DNA from: Entrophospora sp. SA101
Lineage: Eukaryota > Glomeromycota > Glomeromycetes > Entrophosporales > Entrophosporaceae
DNA: 64,000 bases
Reading direction: 5' to 3'
Assembly: GCA_958430865.1 (NCBI GenBank)
Contig: CAUDNR010004075.1
Location: forward strand, 1 to 64,000
In this document: in pieces, positions 47,149-59,289 of the stretch
Layout: the number at the start of each line of letters is the position of its first letter
How positions within the stretch are numbered: the first letter of the stretch is position 1
The notes under the pieces: model-generated
What the model saw: the letters and a program-made list of their open reading frames with translations, nothing else
Database searches by the model: none
Told to the model about the DNA's origin: nothing
Made by a program: the position numbers and the translations under genes

Positions 47149-49103
47149 ATGCTGAGAACAACGCCACGTAGCAACTTTATAAACTTTACTGATCCAGAAC
47201 ACACTGAAATAGACAATGTTTCAACAAATTCTAAACCACAATCTATTCCTAGTTCGTCTGAAAATCAAACTGTTGTTCATATGCACCTGGTACCCTTGAA
47301 TGATTCTACTACTTTTGCAACAAAACAATTGAGATTCACATCTGCACAAGAAATAAAAATTGGTAGAGTTAGTGGTAGTAGAAATCAAAGAGAATCAAGG
47401 ACAGATAATGGTGTGTTTACTTGTGAAGTGATGTCAAGAGAACATGCGGTGTTAAAAGAAGATGGTGGACAGGTATATTGTTAAATTATTATATTATTGT
47501 TACTTTACTTTATTATGACGCAAGTAGTTTTAATACGATTATTGAATATTTAGATTATGTTAAAGGATTTAAAAAGCACTCATGGAACTTATATTAATGG
47601 CATAAAATTGGGAGATGGATCGGAAGATAGCGACTGGAAAGTATTGAAGCAGAATGATGTAATTACATTTGGTCATAATGTCAGACGTAATCAAAGTATG
47701 CTTAATTTTTGCTCGACCCTTTAATGTTTTATAATTATTCATATAACATTAATTGATTAAAAAAAATTTTTTTTTTCTTAATTAATTTATAGATTTATAT
47801 CAACATTTATCTGCACGTGTTTTCTTTCCAAAAAAAATGACAAATATCAATGATTTCAACAACGAGCCAATTTCGAGCGGTATAAAAGTCGCAGGCATTT
47901 CTTCTGATAATGTCGAAGATCTTGGAGAGCCATCTAAACAGAGAGCTAAGAAGGATAATACTACTAAATATCGTGCAATTGCAGAATCCACTTCTATAAC
48001 AAAACAGTCGATAATTATTAATGACGGGTAATAATTAATAATAATAAAATAATAAAAATAGTTTTTTATCAAAGGAAATATTGAATTTTAGTTTTATTTG
48101 ATTATTTATTAGTAATCAGGAAAAACAAGGTACCGTTGATGTAGGAGAAAGTTCCACATCGTCCTTGATTGATCCTCAAATTAAAAAAAGTGCCGACAAA
48201 AAGGATTATTGTAAGTGCATGCATACATGTTTCTAATGTTATATTTAAAATTCTTTATTTTTTTAATTAATATTTAATTTCTAAATTTAAAGGTGAAAAA
48301 ATGATTGTTTCTAATGTCGAAGTTCGAGAAAGGATTGAAAAAGGTAAATAATAAATAAGTCGTTCATTATTGATGTTAAGATGGATGATGATAATGATTA
48401 AAGACAAATCTTTTTTAAAAAAGTAATGGAACCCTCTCCAACTGAAGAAAGTGATTTAACAAAATATCTTGTTAATGAAAAAGAACAAATGAACAAACAA
48501 AAAAGCACACACGCTGACATCAATGAAGCATCATCATCGTCATCATCATCATCATCATCAGGAATTAATGACAAACTAGAGTTTGAAAGTCCAGATAAAC
48601 CCGTTACACCAGCATTCACCCCAGATCATTATTCTGTCTCCCCTGTAACTAAAACATCGACCAAAAACGAAAGCACAGCCAATATAAACAAATCCCCGCT
48701 TGACATTTTTGCACAAGAACGTATATCTTCACAAATTGAGCAAGACTCCAATCAAATGTATATTTCACTTGGTGAAACTATTGATTCCGAATACAAAAAT
48801 ATTAATGAAAATCCTGATATTAATGGCGAAGGTCCATCTTTTCTGAGCCAAGAATCAAAAGAACTCTCCGTTACATTGAACACTAGTCATAAGCGTAAAC
48901 ATGATGATATAGATGATAATGATGAGGCAAATAAGATGGAATTGATAGTACTTCGAAATAGATTAAAAGAATCAGAAGCAAAAGAAGCAGATGGCGCTGC
49001 TGAATCTAAACGTAGAAGGCTTGATGCGTTTGTTTCAGCAACAGTTGGATTTGTGATCGGGGCAGCTGGTGTTTTAATTGGAAATTACATGCATAATGTT
49101 TAA
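47149..49103 (+). CDS. FHA-domain tail-anchored membrane protein
   Basis: Six exons, 47149-47472, 47554-47695, 47793-48027, 48113-48210, 48293-48343 and 48424-49103, total 1530 nt for 509 aa, with phases matching at every junction. An FHA domain covers about residues 45-160: EIKIGRVSG, VMSREHAVL and STHGTYINGIKLG hold the conserved Gly-Arg, Ser-x2-His and phosphothreonine-contacting residues. The middle is acidic and Ser-rich (Ser run near 48530). A charged helix precedes a single C-terminal membrane span (FVSATVGFVIGAAGVLIGNY) and a four-residue tail. FHA plus tail anchor is the layout of SLMAP and fungal Far9/Far10 proteins of the STRIPAK complex, which sit on ER/nuclear membranes. That orthology is inferred from architecture; the FHA and anchor are directly visible. 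Confidence 0.85.
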
Positions 49104-49898
49104 AAATTATATCAAAAAACACGTTATATAAACAATATCTGATAAATATCTTGGAACCCTTTTGTGATTTTATATATATACCACTAACATACACAAAATA
49201 TATACAGACAATTGACTTCATTTTCACTTGTAGATTACCCAAATGTCAGCCAATTTGTATATAACGATATGTCAAAGGTTTTCTATAAAAATTTTTCCAA
49301 TAAAGATTTTTAAAAAATATTCATCTATTTTTCTGTGTAAAGTTTTTGTGTATTGACACGAACAAAAGACACTTGCCATAAATAATAACAAATCGCCAAG
49401 GTAAAATTGTCAAATTATATTTTTTATTTTCCAAAAAATTGTTTTTAACAATGAATAATCGGCTGAAATGCCTCAAATTGTATTCTACAACGCATTATAA
49501 GCAGCCTGATAAATTATAAAGATTGAATAATAGCATATAACCTTTGATAATATCAAAAGTTTTCATACAACATTCTTCATTAATAACCAACAATATACAA
49601 ATGCAACAATAAAAGTTACTACTGACCTTTTATTAAAGGAAGAAATATCAAAATTTTCTAGATGTAAACAGTTTTAGGTTATGAAAAGTGTTTTGCGTAA
49701 AGGCTGCAAGAATGACCATCGATCAATATTCATTATACAAATAAACCTTTAAAAATTGTCTTGCTTGTAGGAAACATTGAAACACATGAACATCAATATC
49801 ATTTTAATTTGATTTATAAATATATGTTGTAAATCGTTAAATATTAATTTTTGTCTAATTCTATATTTATTTGATTAAATTAATTTTTTCATGATTCC
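49104..49898. other. Intergenic interval, no gene seen
   Basis: 3' flank of the FHA gene and 5' flank of the tRNA. No recognisable frame or repeat. Confidence 0.5.
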
Positions 49899-49985
49899 CC
49901 GGCAATAGCTCAGTTGGTAGAGCGGGAGACTGTAGTACAAGAACCTGTAATCTCTAGGTCGCTAGTTCAAATCTGGCTTGCCGGA
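49899..49985 (+). tRNA. tRNA-Tyr(GTA) with intron
   Basis: The acceptor stem CCGGCAA (49899-49905) pairs with TTGCCGG (49978-49984), followed by discriminator A. The A box TAGCTCAGTTGGTAGAGC and the B box AGTTCAAATCT are in place. The anticodon stem GGAGA pairs with TCTCT, and the anticodon is GTA at 49932-49934. A 14-nt intron (about 49936-49949) lies one base 3' of the anticodon, the standard position in eukaryotic tRNA-Tyr genes. Confidence 0.95.
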
Positions 49986-51839
49986 CAATATTTATATTTT
50001 CTATGTTGCAAGAATGGATTCACGTGTCCAAAAAAAACAACCATCGCGTTTTTCTTAAAAAAATCACTTTTTTTAAAATAATTAATTATAATAATTCTTG
50101 CTGATTATCATAGACGTTTTTAATTATTTATTATTATAAAATTCAAAAAATTATAACTTTTCAGCCCAATTACTCTATATCAATATCACCACCGCCACAA
50201 AACATCGTTATTAAATGTTTTTGCATAATTAACAAAGCGTTGTGTTGAAACCAATTTATTTAGAGATTCGGAATAAAATTATCGAGAGAGCTAATTCTTT
50301 TAATCTTTCTTTCATCAAATAAATCAGATTACCAAGATGCTTCAGTAAATACTTATATATTAGTGGACGATTGATTTTATTAATTCGTTTATCCACCAAA
50401 TATTAATAATCTTTGGCTGTTTTGATCCAGCTATATAGAACAATAGTTTTTAATTTGGGGACTACGACACAATTATAAATGGATTCATTAGCTTCGTTAC
50501 TAATGAGCCTATTTCCTGGACCAGTTCAGCATGAAGTCAGAATATTGCCAGGAAGAAATTAAAATTAAAATTTGAGCTTTTTCATCAATCTAGTCTATGT
50601 GTGGGAATGGGATATTTAAATTTATGCGAGGAAGGCCGTGTAAATAGAGGAAATCCGAAGATATTTAAAGAAGACAGATTATATTCCCTCTGTGACAACG
50701 ACAGTGAGGAAGGAAGAAAATGATAATGATGGAATTTCTCTTTATCATATTTATCACATAGTGACGATCTCGAAATTATATTGTGTAACTTATTAATTTT
50801 AAAATGAATTCTATGCAAAGTCACGTTTTCAATTGACAGAAAATAAACTTTAATTCGTTATAAAATAAAGAACGAAGAGCAGTTAATTACCAGGGCATCA
50901 GAATAACTTTAATATTTACGAAGTTTTATTATTTGCGACTTATTTTATTTAGTAATTTTACCTTGTCAGGAGATACTTTTTTACTTTTTTTTTATTACAC
51001 CTTTAAAAAAAATCATGCAATTAAACATATAATAAAGAAAGAAGGGCAGTTAATTATCAAGGCATCAGGATAACGTTAATACTCATGAGGTTTTATTATA
51101 AAGGTATTTTCCTTTAAAATCATAAATTATAGAAATTAGAAATTACCTTAACAATTGTATTAATAAGTTATATTAAAAGTAGGTAATTATTTTAAACTTT
51201 TTCGCCTAGAGCGCTTAATTTATAACTTGTTTTTTTTTACATTGATATATTGATATATTGCTTTAATTCTTCCCTATATTTTAAAACTTGATCAATTTAG
51301 TTTTGGTAGGTTAATATTCGAAGCAAAAGTTTAAAGGTTTTCATGATCTATTTAGACATGTTAACATAAGTGATAATTTTATTATTATTATAAAATGCCA
51401 AATTTTTATTTCCAATACATTCCTAAAGTCTAATGTTTTGTTTATTTCATATATCATTATCACCATTTGATATTTCATCAAGTAATTATTATCATCATTA
51501 TTAAACATTTTGTAACAAGTGTAAAGTTTTATTATTGTTAATGTTAAATATACAATAAGTACGATGATTTTATGATAGCTACTTCTACTACCCAAGAATC
51601 TTGTCGCAGCAGTCCTCACCACAGTGTACTATAATCAAATTTTTGTTATAATAGATTTTAAAATTTTGCTTCACATAAAAATCCATTGTGGCAATAAATA
51701 AAATTTCCTTATGTATCCCATTCATACACTGTGATAAGGTTTGACTGTATATATACACTTGAATCAACTTTAAATTCATTTGATTCCATTCGAAGCTAAA
51801 TTTCTCTCACTCTAATTAAACTATTTTGTCTTAAATTGC
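49986..51839. other. Intergenic interval with a diverged direct repeat
   Basis: GAACGAAGAGCAGTTAATTA at about 50870 recurs as GAAAGAAGGGCAGTTAATTA at about 51037; each continues with a GGCATCAG-A/G-ATAAC segment for about 65 bp. A pogo-like end (CAGTCAAACCTTATC, minus strand) lies at about 51737-51751. The frames at 50585-50824 and 51341-51779 are not convincing genes. Confidence 0.5.
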
Positions 51840-52575
51840 GTAATGATCTTGTTCTTAACACTTACTTCGATCACTCCTACACAAACTATTGAATAATTGA
51901 TAAAACGTTCGTTAGTGTATTTTGTTCATAGATCTTGTTCTTAACACTTACTTAGATCACTCCTACACAAAATATTGAATAATTAATAAAAAGTTTGTTA
52001 TTATATTTTGTTCATAGATCTTGTCCTTAATGCTTACTTCGATCACTCCTATATAAACTATTGAATAATTGATAAAACGTTCGTTAGTATGTTTTGTTCA
52101 TAGCTCTTGTCCATAATGCTTACTTCGATCACTCTATAGAAACTATTGAATAATTGATAAAACGTTTGTTACTATTTTTTGTTCATAGATCTTGTCCATA
52201 ATGCTTACTTCGATTACACCTACAAACTATTGAATGATTGATAAAACTTTCGTTACTATTTTTTGTTCATAGATCTTGTCCTTAACGTTTACTTCAATTA
52301 CTCCTATACAGACTATTAAATAATTAATAAAACGTCATTAGAATATTTTTTTATAGATCTTGTCCTTAAAACTTACTTCGATTACACCTACACAAACTAT
52401 TGAATAATTGATAAAACGTTTGTTAGTATATTTTGTTCATAAATCTTGTCCTTAACGCTTACTTCGATCACTCTATACAAACTATTGAATAATTGATAAA
52501 ACGTTCGTTGGTATGTTTTGTTCATAGATCTTGTCCTTAATGCTTACTTCGATCACTCCTATAAAACTATTGAAT
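51840..52575. repeat. Tandem array, about 8 units of about 87 bp
   Basis: Each unit holds CTTACTTCGATCACTCCT, then AAACTATTGAATAATTGATA, AAACGTTCGTTAGTAT and TTTTGTTCATAGATCTTGTCC. Units differ by scattered substitutions and 1-3 bp indels, so it is an old array. The same unit occurs about one and a half times at 35955-36090. Confidence 0.9.
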
Positions 52576-52665
52576 AATTGATGATTAGGATTTCTAGTTA
52601 ACAAATCATTGTTTCCATTATCTTTTAGTATTTAAAATATAAAAATAAATTTATTACTTAATTTT

Positions 52666-53553
52666 TCAAAAAATGTGTATCAATATAATGATATGTAAAG
52701 AATATAAATGTATACTTTTACGTGAATCGTTGTATTCTTGTTCAATTTGTTCCAACCATTCGCATTGAACTTTTACAACTTCAGTAGAATCTTTACAATT
52801 GGAATATTTATTTAATAATTCTCTAACAACAACAACAATAATAATGTAAAATTATTATATAAATATAGATTGCTAGTATATAGATGCTTCAAAAATAATA
52901 ATTATTTTTGATTTACCCATTGACTTTATAAAATTCATCACCCCATTTAAATTTACATAATAATTTTTCTGCATATTCAGGAAATCCTGATGTTAATAAT
53001 AATATTAATTTAATCCCTGGATTTTCATAATCATGTATGTATATATAAATATATGTGAAATATATGTACCTGTAATATATAGACAGGCAGCCAATGCTTC
53101 AACACAATTTAACTTCCAAGGTTTACCATAATTAACAGGGTTAGTTGCAACTAAATATGGAACTTGAAAATTATTTAACAAGTTAGCCACCTAACTATCT
53201 AATCAAATCAATTAATTCGTTCCTTTATTCAGCTTACGTAATCTATTGTGATTTGCTTTTAATTTGGTAAAAGGCACATCATCCAGCTTTGCCCAAGAAC
53301 ATTCTATCACTGCTATACCAAAGTCTTTTATGATATCTTTATCAGCAGGGGAAACTGCCCTTTGGCCTTGTGGACTAAAATAAATTAATAAAATAATACT
53401 AATTGCGATTTTATGTATATATTGATTGATTGAATGCAAGCCACCTTAAAGTTATGCCATTAAACATTTGATTGATTCTGAAATTTTTTATCATTCCTAA
53501 TCTAGCAAGTTTTTTGCCAGAGCATCTCTTTGGATCACAATGATCAAAATCCT
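52666..53553 (-). CDS. TSR3: TSR3, 18S rRNA aminocarboxypropyltransferase, 5' end missing at gap
   Basis: Conserved pieces follow each other on the minus strand. Exon ending near 53446: [19 protein letters not shown] ... GITL. Next exon: [15 protein letters not shown] ... [14 protein letters not shown]. Next: [19 protein letters not shown] with [14 protein letters not shown]. Then [19 protein letters not shown]. Last: [17 protein letters not shown] ... [10 protein letters not shown]. This is the Tsr3 order; the enzyme transfers the aminocarboxypropyl group of SAM to a pseudouridine-derived base of 18S rRNA in late cytoplasmic 40S maturation. The initiating exon should lie upstream, but the sequence stops at a run of N two to three bases beyond the acceptor (TAG at about 53554). 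The intron between about 53244 and 53180 cannot be joined in phase, so a small error or lesion may be present. The last codons are uncertain. Confidence 0.85.
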
Positions 53554-53557
53554 ACTT

Positions 53558-53567
53558 NNNNNNNNNN
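53558..53567. other. Assembly gap (10 N)
   Basis: Ten N separate the TSR3 5' region from sequence repeated elsewhere in the window. A nominal 10-N gap usually marks a scaffold join of unknown size. Confidence 1.
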
Positions 53568-53875
53568 GAAGGCTGTACTTCTGAAAGTACTCTGATAAAT
53601 GTACAAGACAAAATTAATTTCTTATAACTGATGGTGTGAATCATTTAAAGCATCAGAACTTGATCATTATAATACTGTTATAATGGACAAATCTCATGAA
53701 CGTTCACTACAGACTAATGTTTTAATTGGTTTATTAAGACAAGGTATTTATTTGTACATTAACTTTTTATCATTAAAAAATATATCACAGCATGTTGAAA
53801 AAACTTTTATTTTCATTTATATATTTTTAAGTGATTACACACACGGAAGGGACCTTAGATTACAGCAACTATGAA
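53568..53875 (+). pseudogene. DEAH-helicase pseudogene, truncated third copy
   Basis: Same sequence as 15648-15955, with the altered DEAH box (MDKSHERSL) and ITATMN motif. It lacks the Walker A part because the contig begins here. Confidence 0.85.
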
Positions 53876-54295
53876 TGTAGAAAGGTTAATTTTATTTTAT
53901 ATATTTACTTTTTTTTTCTTTAAATTTAATAAATAATATGTGTATATTTACTATTTTTTGGAAATTATGCTATATTTCTGTTTTAGATTGATTCTCTGGT
54001 TGGAGTGGCTCTTTCTTGGCTAGATTGGGCGAATAAGATGAAGCATTGAAGTTATTTGATTCAGAGGGATCTGAATCTGATGAATCTGTCTCGAATTCTG
54101 TTAAACAAGACTCAGGTTTAGGCTTTAACTTATCAATTATCATCCATGAGTTAAGGCAAATTACAAGTTGGAAGGCTTCAGAAAAGCGAGAGGCTTTAAC
54201 ATTCTCCTTGACAACAATGTAATTAATAAACTCCAGGACCAGCCCGCTCCCCCTCTCTGAAGTTTAATTCATGATATATCATCAGGGAACCAAGT
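53568..54295. repeat. Forward copy of 15648-16375 (fold-back arm)
   Basis: Constant offset of 37920 from 15648-16375 and, by eye, no differences. It is also the exact inverse of 57938-58665, so 53568-58665 forms a large hairpin with 728-bp arms and a 3642-bp loop. It starts directly at the gap inside the DEAH pseudogene, so its outer end is not a biological boundary. Confidence 0.95.
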
Positions 54296-57024
54296 AGAAA
54301 GTTGACTAGAGCTCCGAAACAGTCTGGGCTAACCCGAAACCTGAAAATTTTTTGGACTGTATCAATTATACTTGAGGTCAAAATTATTAATTAAAAATCC
54401 TAAAAACTTGCATTTTATCAACTATCATAATTTTATACAAGATGCAATTCGTGATGCAAGTCTCAATTCATGGTGCAAACATGATTCATGACAATTTATT
54501 AGCTAACAAAACCTTTTTAGCTATGAAGCATTGATGTTACATTAAAAATTAAAAAATTAAAAAATTAAAAAGTTTTCATGCAATAAATAAAGAGTTTTAT
54601 ATGTGGTTAAAGTTTGAATTAATTCATACACACATCATGATTGTCTTGTGTAGTGATGGTGGCTGAAATTATTTTAGTAAGTTGAAATAGTTTACCTATA
54701 GAAATTAGGAATTTAGGCTCCTAAACTAGTGATGAAACTTAAAATCACCTAAACTAGGGCAAACTCCTGTGGTTAAATTGACCAAAGTTTATGATAAATA
54801 AAACGGATTTATCAAAGCGCCGTCCAATCGTATTCCGACATTTGATTTATATTTTTTATTAATATTAATATTTTATATTTGCATTTTTATTATTTATTTA
54901 AACATATTTATTAAAAAAGATTATCATAAAAATAATGTCATTTTTTGACCTAATCGTTTTGTAATAATAAAACAAATCAATTCCTTTTTTTTTTGTTCAA
55001 TAAAACACTTTTGTGGTCGGAAAGTAAACAGTAGAGTTTAATTGACCGCTTGGTTTTCACCCGCAGTTTAGGTTTCGCCAACTTTGCCGCAAAATTAGGC
55101 CTAAACTATGATTAGTTCCGGCCATCTTGTGTCTTGAATTACGTCTTATGTCACGAATTGCCTTGAGTTATGGTTTTGCGTCATGAGTTGTGTTTTGCGT
55201 CACGCATAACACCAATTGCAGCTTTTAAACCGCTATAACTGTTTCGCCTTTTATATTTAATTAATTGTTGTTATCTAATTAATGTAAAATTACAAAATTT
55301 TCTCATTAACCTGAAATCAACCCGAACCCGACCCGTTAGGAATTTTAAATTTGACCACTAAAATTTTTCCACAACATCCTTGGATGGAACCATCATCATA
55401 CATGAAAAAGAAAGATCAGATCAAAATTTCAAGGTTTATTTTCCCAACCCTGCCAATTTCTCATCTTTTACTCACCAGGACATTATGTGGCTTTTTTAAA
55501 AATCAGTTCCTTAAATTTCATTTCTGCATGGTTTTGTTATTATTATCACTTGGGCGATGCAATTTATTTATTAATCTTTTGTAAAAGGAACATATTCAAA
55601 TAATAACAATAACACATAATCATCATGAATATTGTAATGAGCATGTAATTTATGGAGACAAATGCATTCACATTCAAGGAAAGGATTAAATAACAACAAA
55701 AAGGATAAGTGATGTTGATTTAACTAAGAGAAAAATACATGATAATTTTTAATTTATGTATAAATATCAAATATTAAGATAAGCCACCAGAGCAATTGCA
55801 TAAGAGGAAATCATTTGAACCCAAATACATTGATTATTCTTTAGCCACTCTGATGTAAATCTATTTTATATTTTCACTATTATTAATAATACTATTGCTA
55901 TTGCTAATCCTTCATCTTCTATATCATCATCTTTGTATTATTCCATTCTTTATTAATTCCTTGTAAGGTTTTTAAAGAGGATGCAATAATTCTCCATCAC
56001 ATAATCCACATATTTTGGTTTTCATTTCACCAAATGAAAAATTTGGATTAAACTCAGTCTTTATTAAACAATTGTTTGAAATCTTTTAAATTTCCCTTGG
56101 GTATTTTTGATCACCAGTTGGCTAGGTTTATGTCTTTTTCTAGATCAATCTTTTGGTTGATATTATAGAGCTGATTTAATAGGTTTGATAATATAATGAA
56201 AGCCAATCAATCAACAATCACAAAAAAAAACTCACTTGCATTTTTATTAAGTATTTGTGGTTTATTTTTTATATTGATAATAATTGATAAAGACTTGGTT
56301 TTTTATATATATTGATTTTGATTTTGGGTTTTGTTTTACAATTGTAAAATACTAACAAGAATTATGGCTATGATTTTTTTAATATTATTAATAAAGGAAG
56401 AATCCAAGACAAACAAGGAAGGGAACTAGGCATTCATTAACAAACATATTTAATTTTATCAAAAGTATTATTTGGTATGGTTGGTTCTGGAGATATGTTG
56501 TTTGTTAATAACCAGAGATTCTCTTTTTGCATTGATACCTTATTTTTTTTTATTGATCAATAGCCCAAATACTGCATTGAAAGTCAAAACATATAATGGA
56601 ATTTGTAATGTCATCCCCTTATATGGTGATAGGTATAAATTTTTTTAAACAACTGATCACTCTTCCCTTTTTTCATTGTTGTTAGATAATTTCAGTGTTG
56701 AAAATTGTGCTACAGCTTATTGAAAAGTTAAAATCATGTATTTATAACAGACACAACCTCGCAAATATTTTAAAGAAGCATTTATCAAGATGTTGAAGAA
56801 GTAATACACAAATTGATGCTATTTTAATTCATTTAATTTTAATTAATAATTATTTTTATGGTAAATTTAATTAAAAAATTATTTACTATTTAAAAGCAAT
56901 ATATCCATCAGAAATAGTGAGGTTAATCCTGAGAATATTTGACAAGAAGTGGTATTTAACATCTATCTATACTCTAACCCCCTAGAATTGACCTCACTAC
57001 TTCTGAAGGTCAAATGGCCATTCA

Positions 57025-57303
57025 TTATAAATGGCATGGGTCTGTATGGATGCTAGAGTTTATTAGAAATCTATCATCGTCTTCTTCATCATCATCATCA
57101 TCTTCAACCTCATCATCAACATCTTCAATTTTGTTGTTATCAATAAAAGAATTTTTATCATTATTGATCAAATGAACTGCAACAACACCACCATCTTCAT
57201 TAGAAGTCACAAGTTAGATCATTGTTATCATTAAAAGTGTGTGTTGAATCTTCTTCTTCTTCGTCGTTATTGATCAAAGGGACTTTAATAATATCATCTC
57301 CCA
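57025..57303 (-). other. Acidic exon-like frames, copy 2
   Basis: Inverse of 17010-17288, with the same frames and the same lack of an ATG. Function unknown. Confidence 0.25.
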
Positions 57304-57969
57304 CTAAGTAAATAAAAATAAAGTTTATAAATAAATATTTAAATGGTTTCTAACATCATCACAAATATTGTCTTTTAAAAAACTAGAAAATCCCTTGAAA
57401 TAATTATTCTAAGCATTTTTTTCTCCTTTAATAATACTTACTAATTTTATAATCCTCCTAAAATTTGATTTCTTTTTTTTCATTTTTTATTTTTTAAAAA
57501 ATTTATTTGTTGAGATGGTTACACATAAAATCAAAATATTATTTTAAGCAAGCATTGTACAGAGAAACCCACAAATTTTTTTTATTGTTAATAAACATGG
57601 AAGCATTATTTGGTATGGCTCTGAGGAAGATATGCTATTTGTTGATAGTCAATGATTTATTTTTTTTGTATTAACACCATTTTTTCTTATAAAATAGTAA
57701 AGCGAGATCAAAACATGAATGAAATCTGTTAGTTATGTCTTTTACATTATATAGCGATAGGTAATTATATAATATTCCTTATCATGATGACCATTGAAGA
57801 TAAATCACATACAATATGCATGTAAAACTGCTCTTGGACTGTCTGTGAACACTAAGAAACGATTCGATATGCAACATTTTATTGCTCAAATATTTAAAAC
57901 ATTCTCATCTTCCATATGTTACAGTTAGGCTAATTTGACTTGGTTCCCTGATGATATATCATGAATTAA

Positions 57970-58263
57970 ACTTCAGAGAGGGGGAGCGGGCTGGTCCTGG
58001 AGTTTATTAATTACATTGTTGTCAAGGAGAATGTTAAAGCCTCTCGCTTTTCTGAAGCCTTCCAACTTGTAATTTGCCTTAACTCATGGATGATAATTGA
58101 TAAGTTAAAGCCTAAACCTGAGTCTTGTTTAACAGAATTCGAGACAGATTCATCAGATTCAGATCCCTCTGAATCAAATAACTTCAATGCTTCATCTTAT
58201 TCGCCCAATCTAGCCAAGAAAGAGCCACTCCAACCAGAGAATCAATCTAAAACAGAAATATAG
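57970..58263 (+). other. Open frame of unknown origin, copy 2
   Basis: Inverse of 16050-16343 (LEFINYIVVKENVKASRF ... PLQPENQ). No ATG near the start. It lies just outside the DEAH pseudogene, in opposite orientation. Confidence 0.3.
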
Positions 58264-58357
58264 CATAATTTCCAAAAAATAGTAAATATACACATATTAT
58301 TTATTAAATTTAAAGAAAAAAAAAGTAAATATATAAAATAAAATTAACCTTTCTACA

Positions 58358-58909
58358 TTCATAGTTGCTGTAATCTAAGGTCCCTTCCGTGTGTGTAATC
58401 ACTTAAAAATATATAAATGAAAATAAAAGTTTTTTCAACATGCTGTGATATATTTTTTAATGATAAAAAGTTAATGTACAAATAAATACCTTGTCTTAAT
58501 AAACCAATTAAAACATTAGTCTGTAGTGAACGTTCATGAGATTTGTCCATTATAACAGTATTATAATGATCAAGTTCTGATGCTTTAAATGATTCACACC
58601 ATCAGTTATAAGAAATTAATTTTGTCTTGTACATTTATCAGAGTACTTTCAGAAGTACAGCCTTCAAATCGAATTTCATAACCCACTGTTGTTCCAAGAT
58701 TACACTAAATAAATTAAAAACTTCTTGATGGATTTATTTATCAGTTACTAATAAATATTAAAATTTTATTTGCATCCATTTCTTCACTACACGTTTAGCA
58801 ACTGGCACATATCAAGGTTGTGTACACCCAATAATTCCATACTTGCTATAACCATTTCATAAAGATATTGTGTAAGATGCGTGGTTTTACCTGAATTTTG
58901 TTTCTCCAA
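58358..58909 (-). pseudogene. DEAH-helicase pseudogene, inverted copy
   Basis: Inverse of 15404-15955, with the same frameshifts and altered motifs. The identical lesions show that duplication followed decay. Confidence 0.8.
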
Positions 58910-59289
58910 CAATAACAATAAATAGATTAATCTTAGAGATTAAGGTACGTTACTATTATTTATTTATTTATATGATTTGTCTATTTGTTTATATGTCCAT
59001 CTAATAATTTTTAAAAGTTCTTCATGAGCTGCAAAAGCTGGTAAAATTCTCTATGTTTTTTGATCTTGCTTTCAAATGTGATGCAAATTGAGAATCACCC
59101 AATTTCATTATTTTGTGCTATTTAAAAATTTTTTTTTTAATATTAATATATTATCCTATATTACAAGTAATAAATGTTGCACTACGTTCAAATTAATAAT
59201 AACAACAACTAAATTTTCTCCATTTTCACTCTTTTTTTTAAAATATATATATATATATATTATAAGTTTTTTTTTAATTATAAAAAGCA

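Noticed and set aside
51341..51779. Overlapping minus-strand frames
   Set aside because: No recognisable domain; the region contains a transposon-like CAGTCAAACC end and AT-rich sequence.
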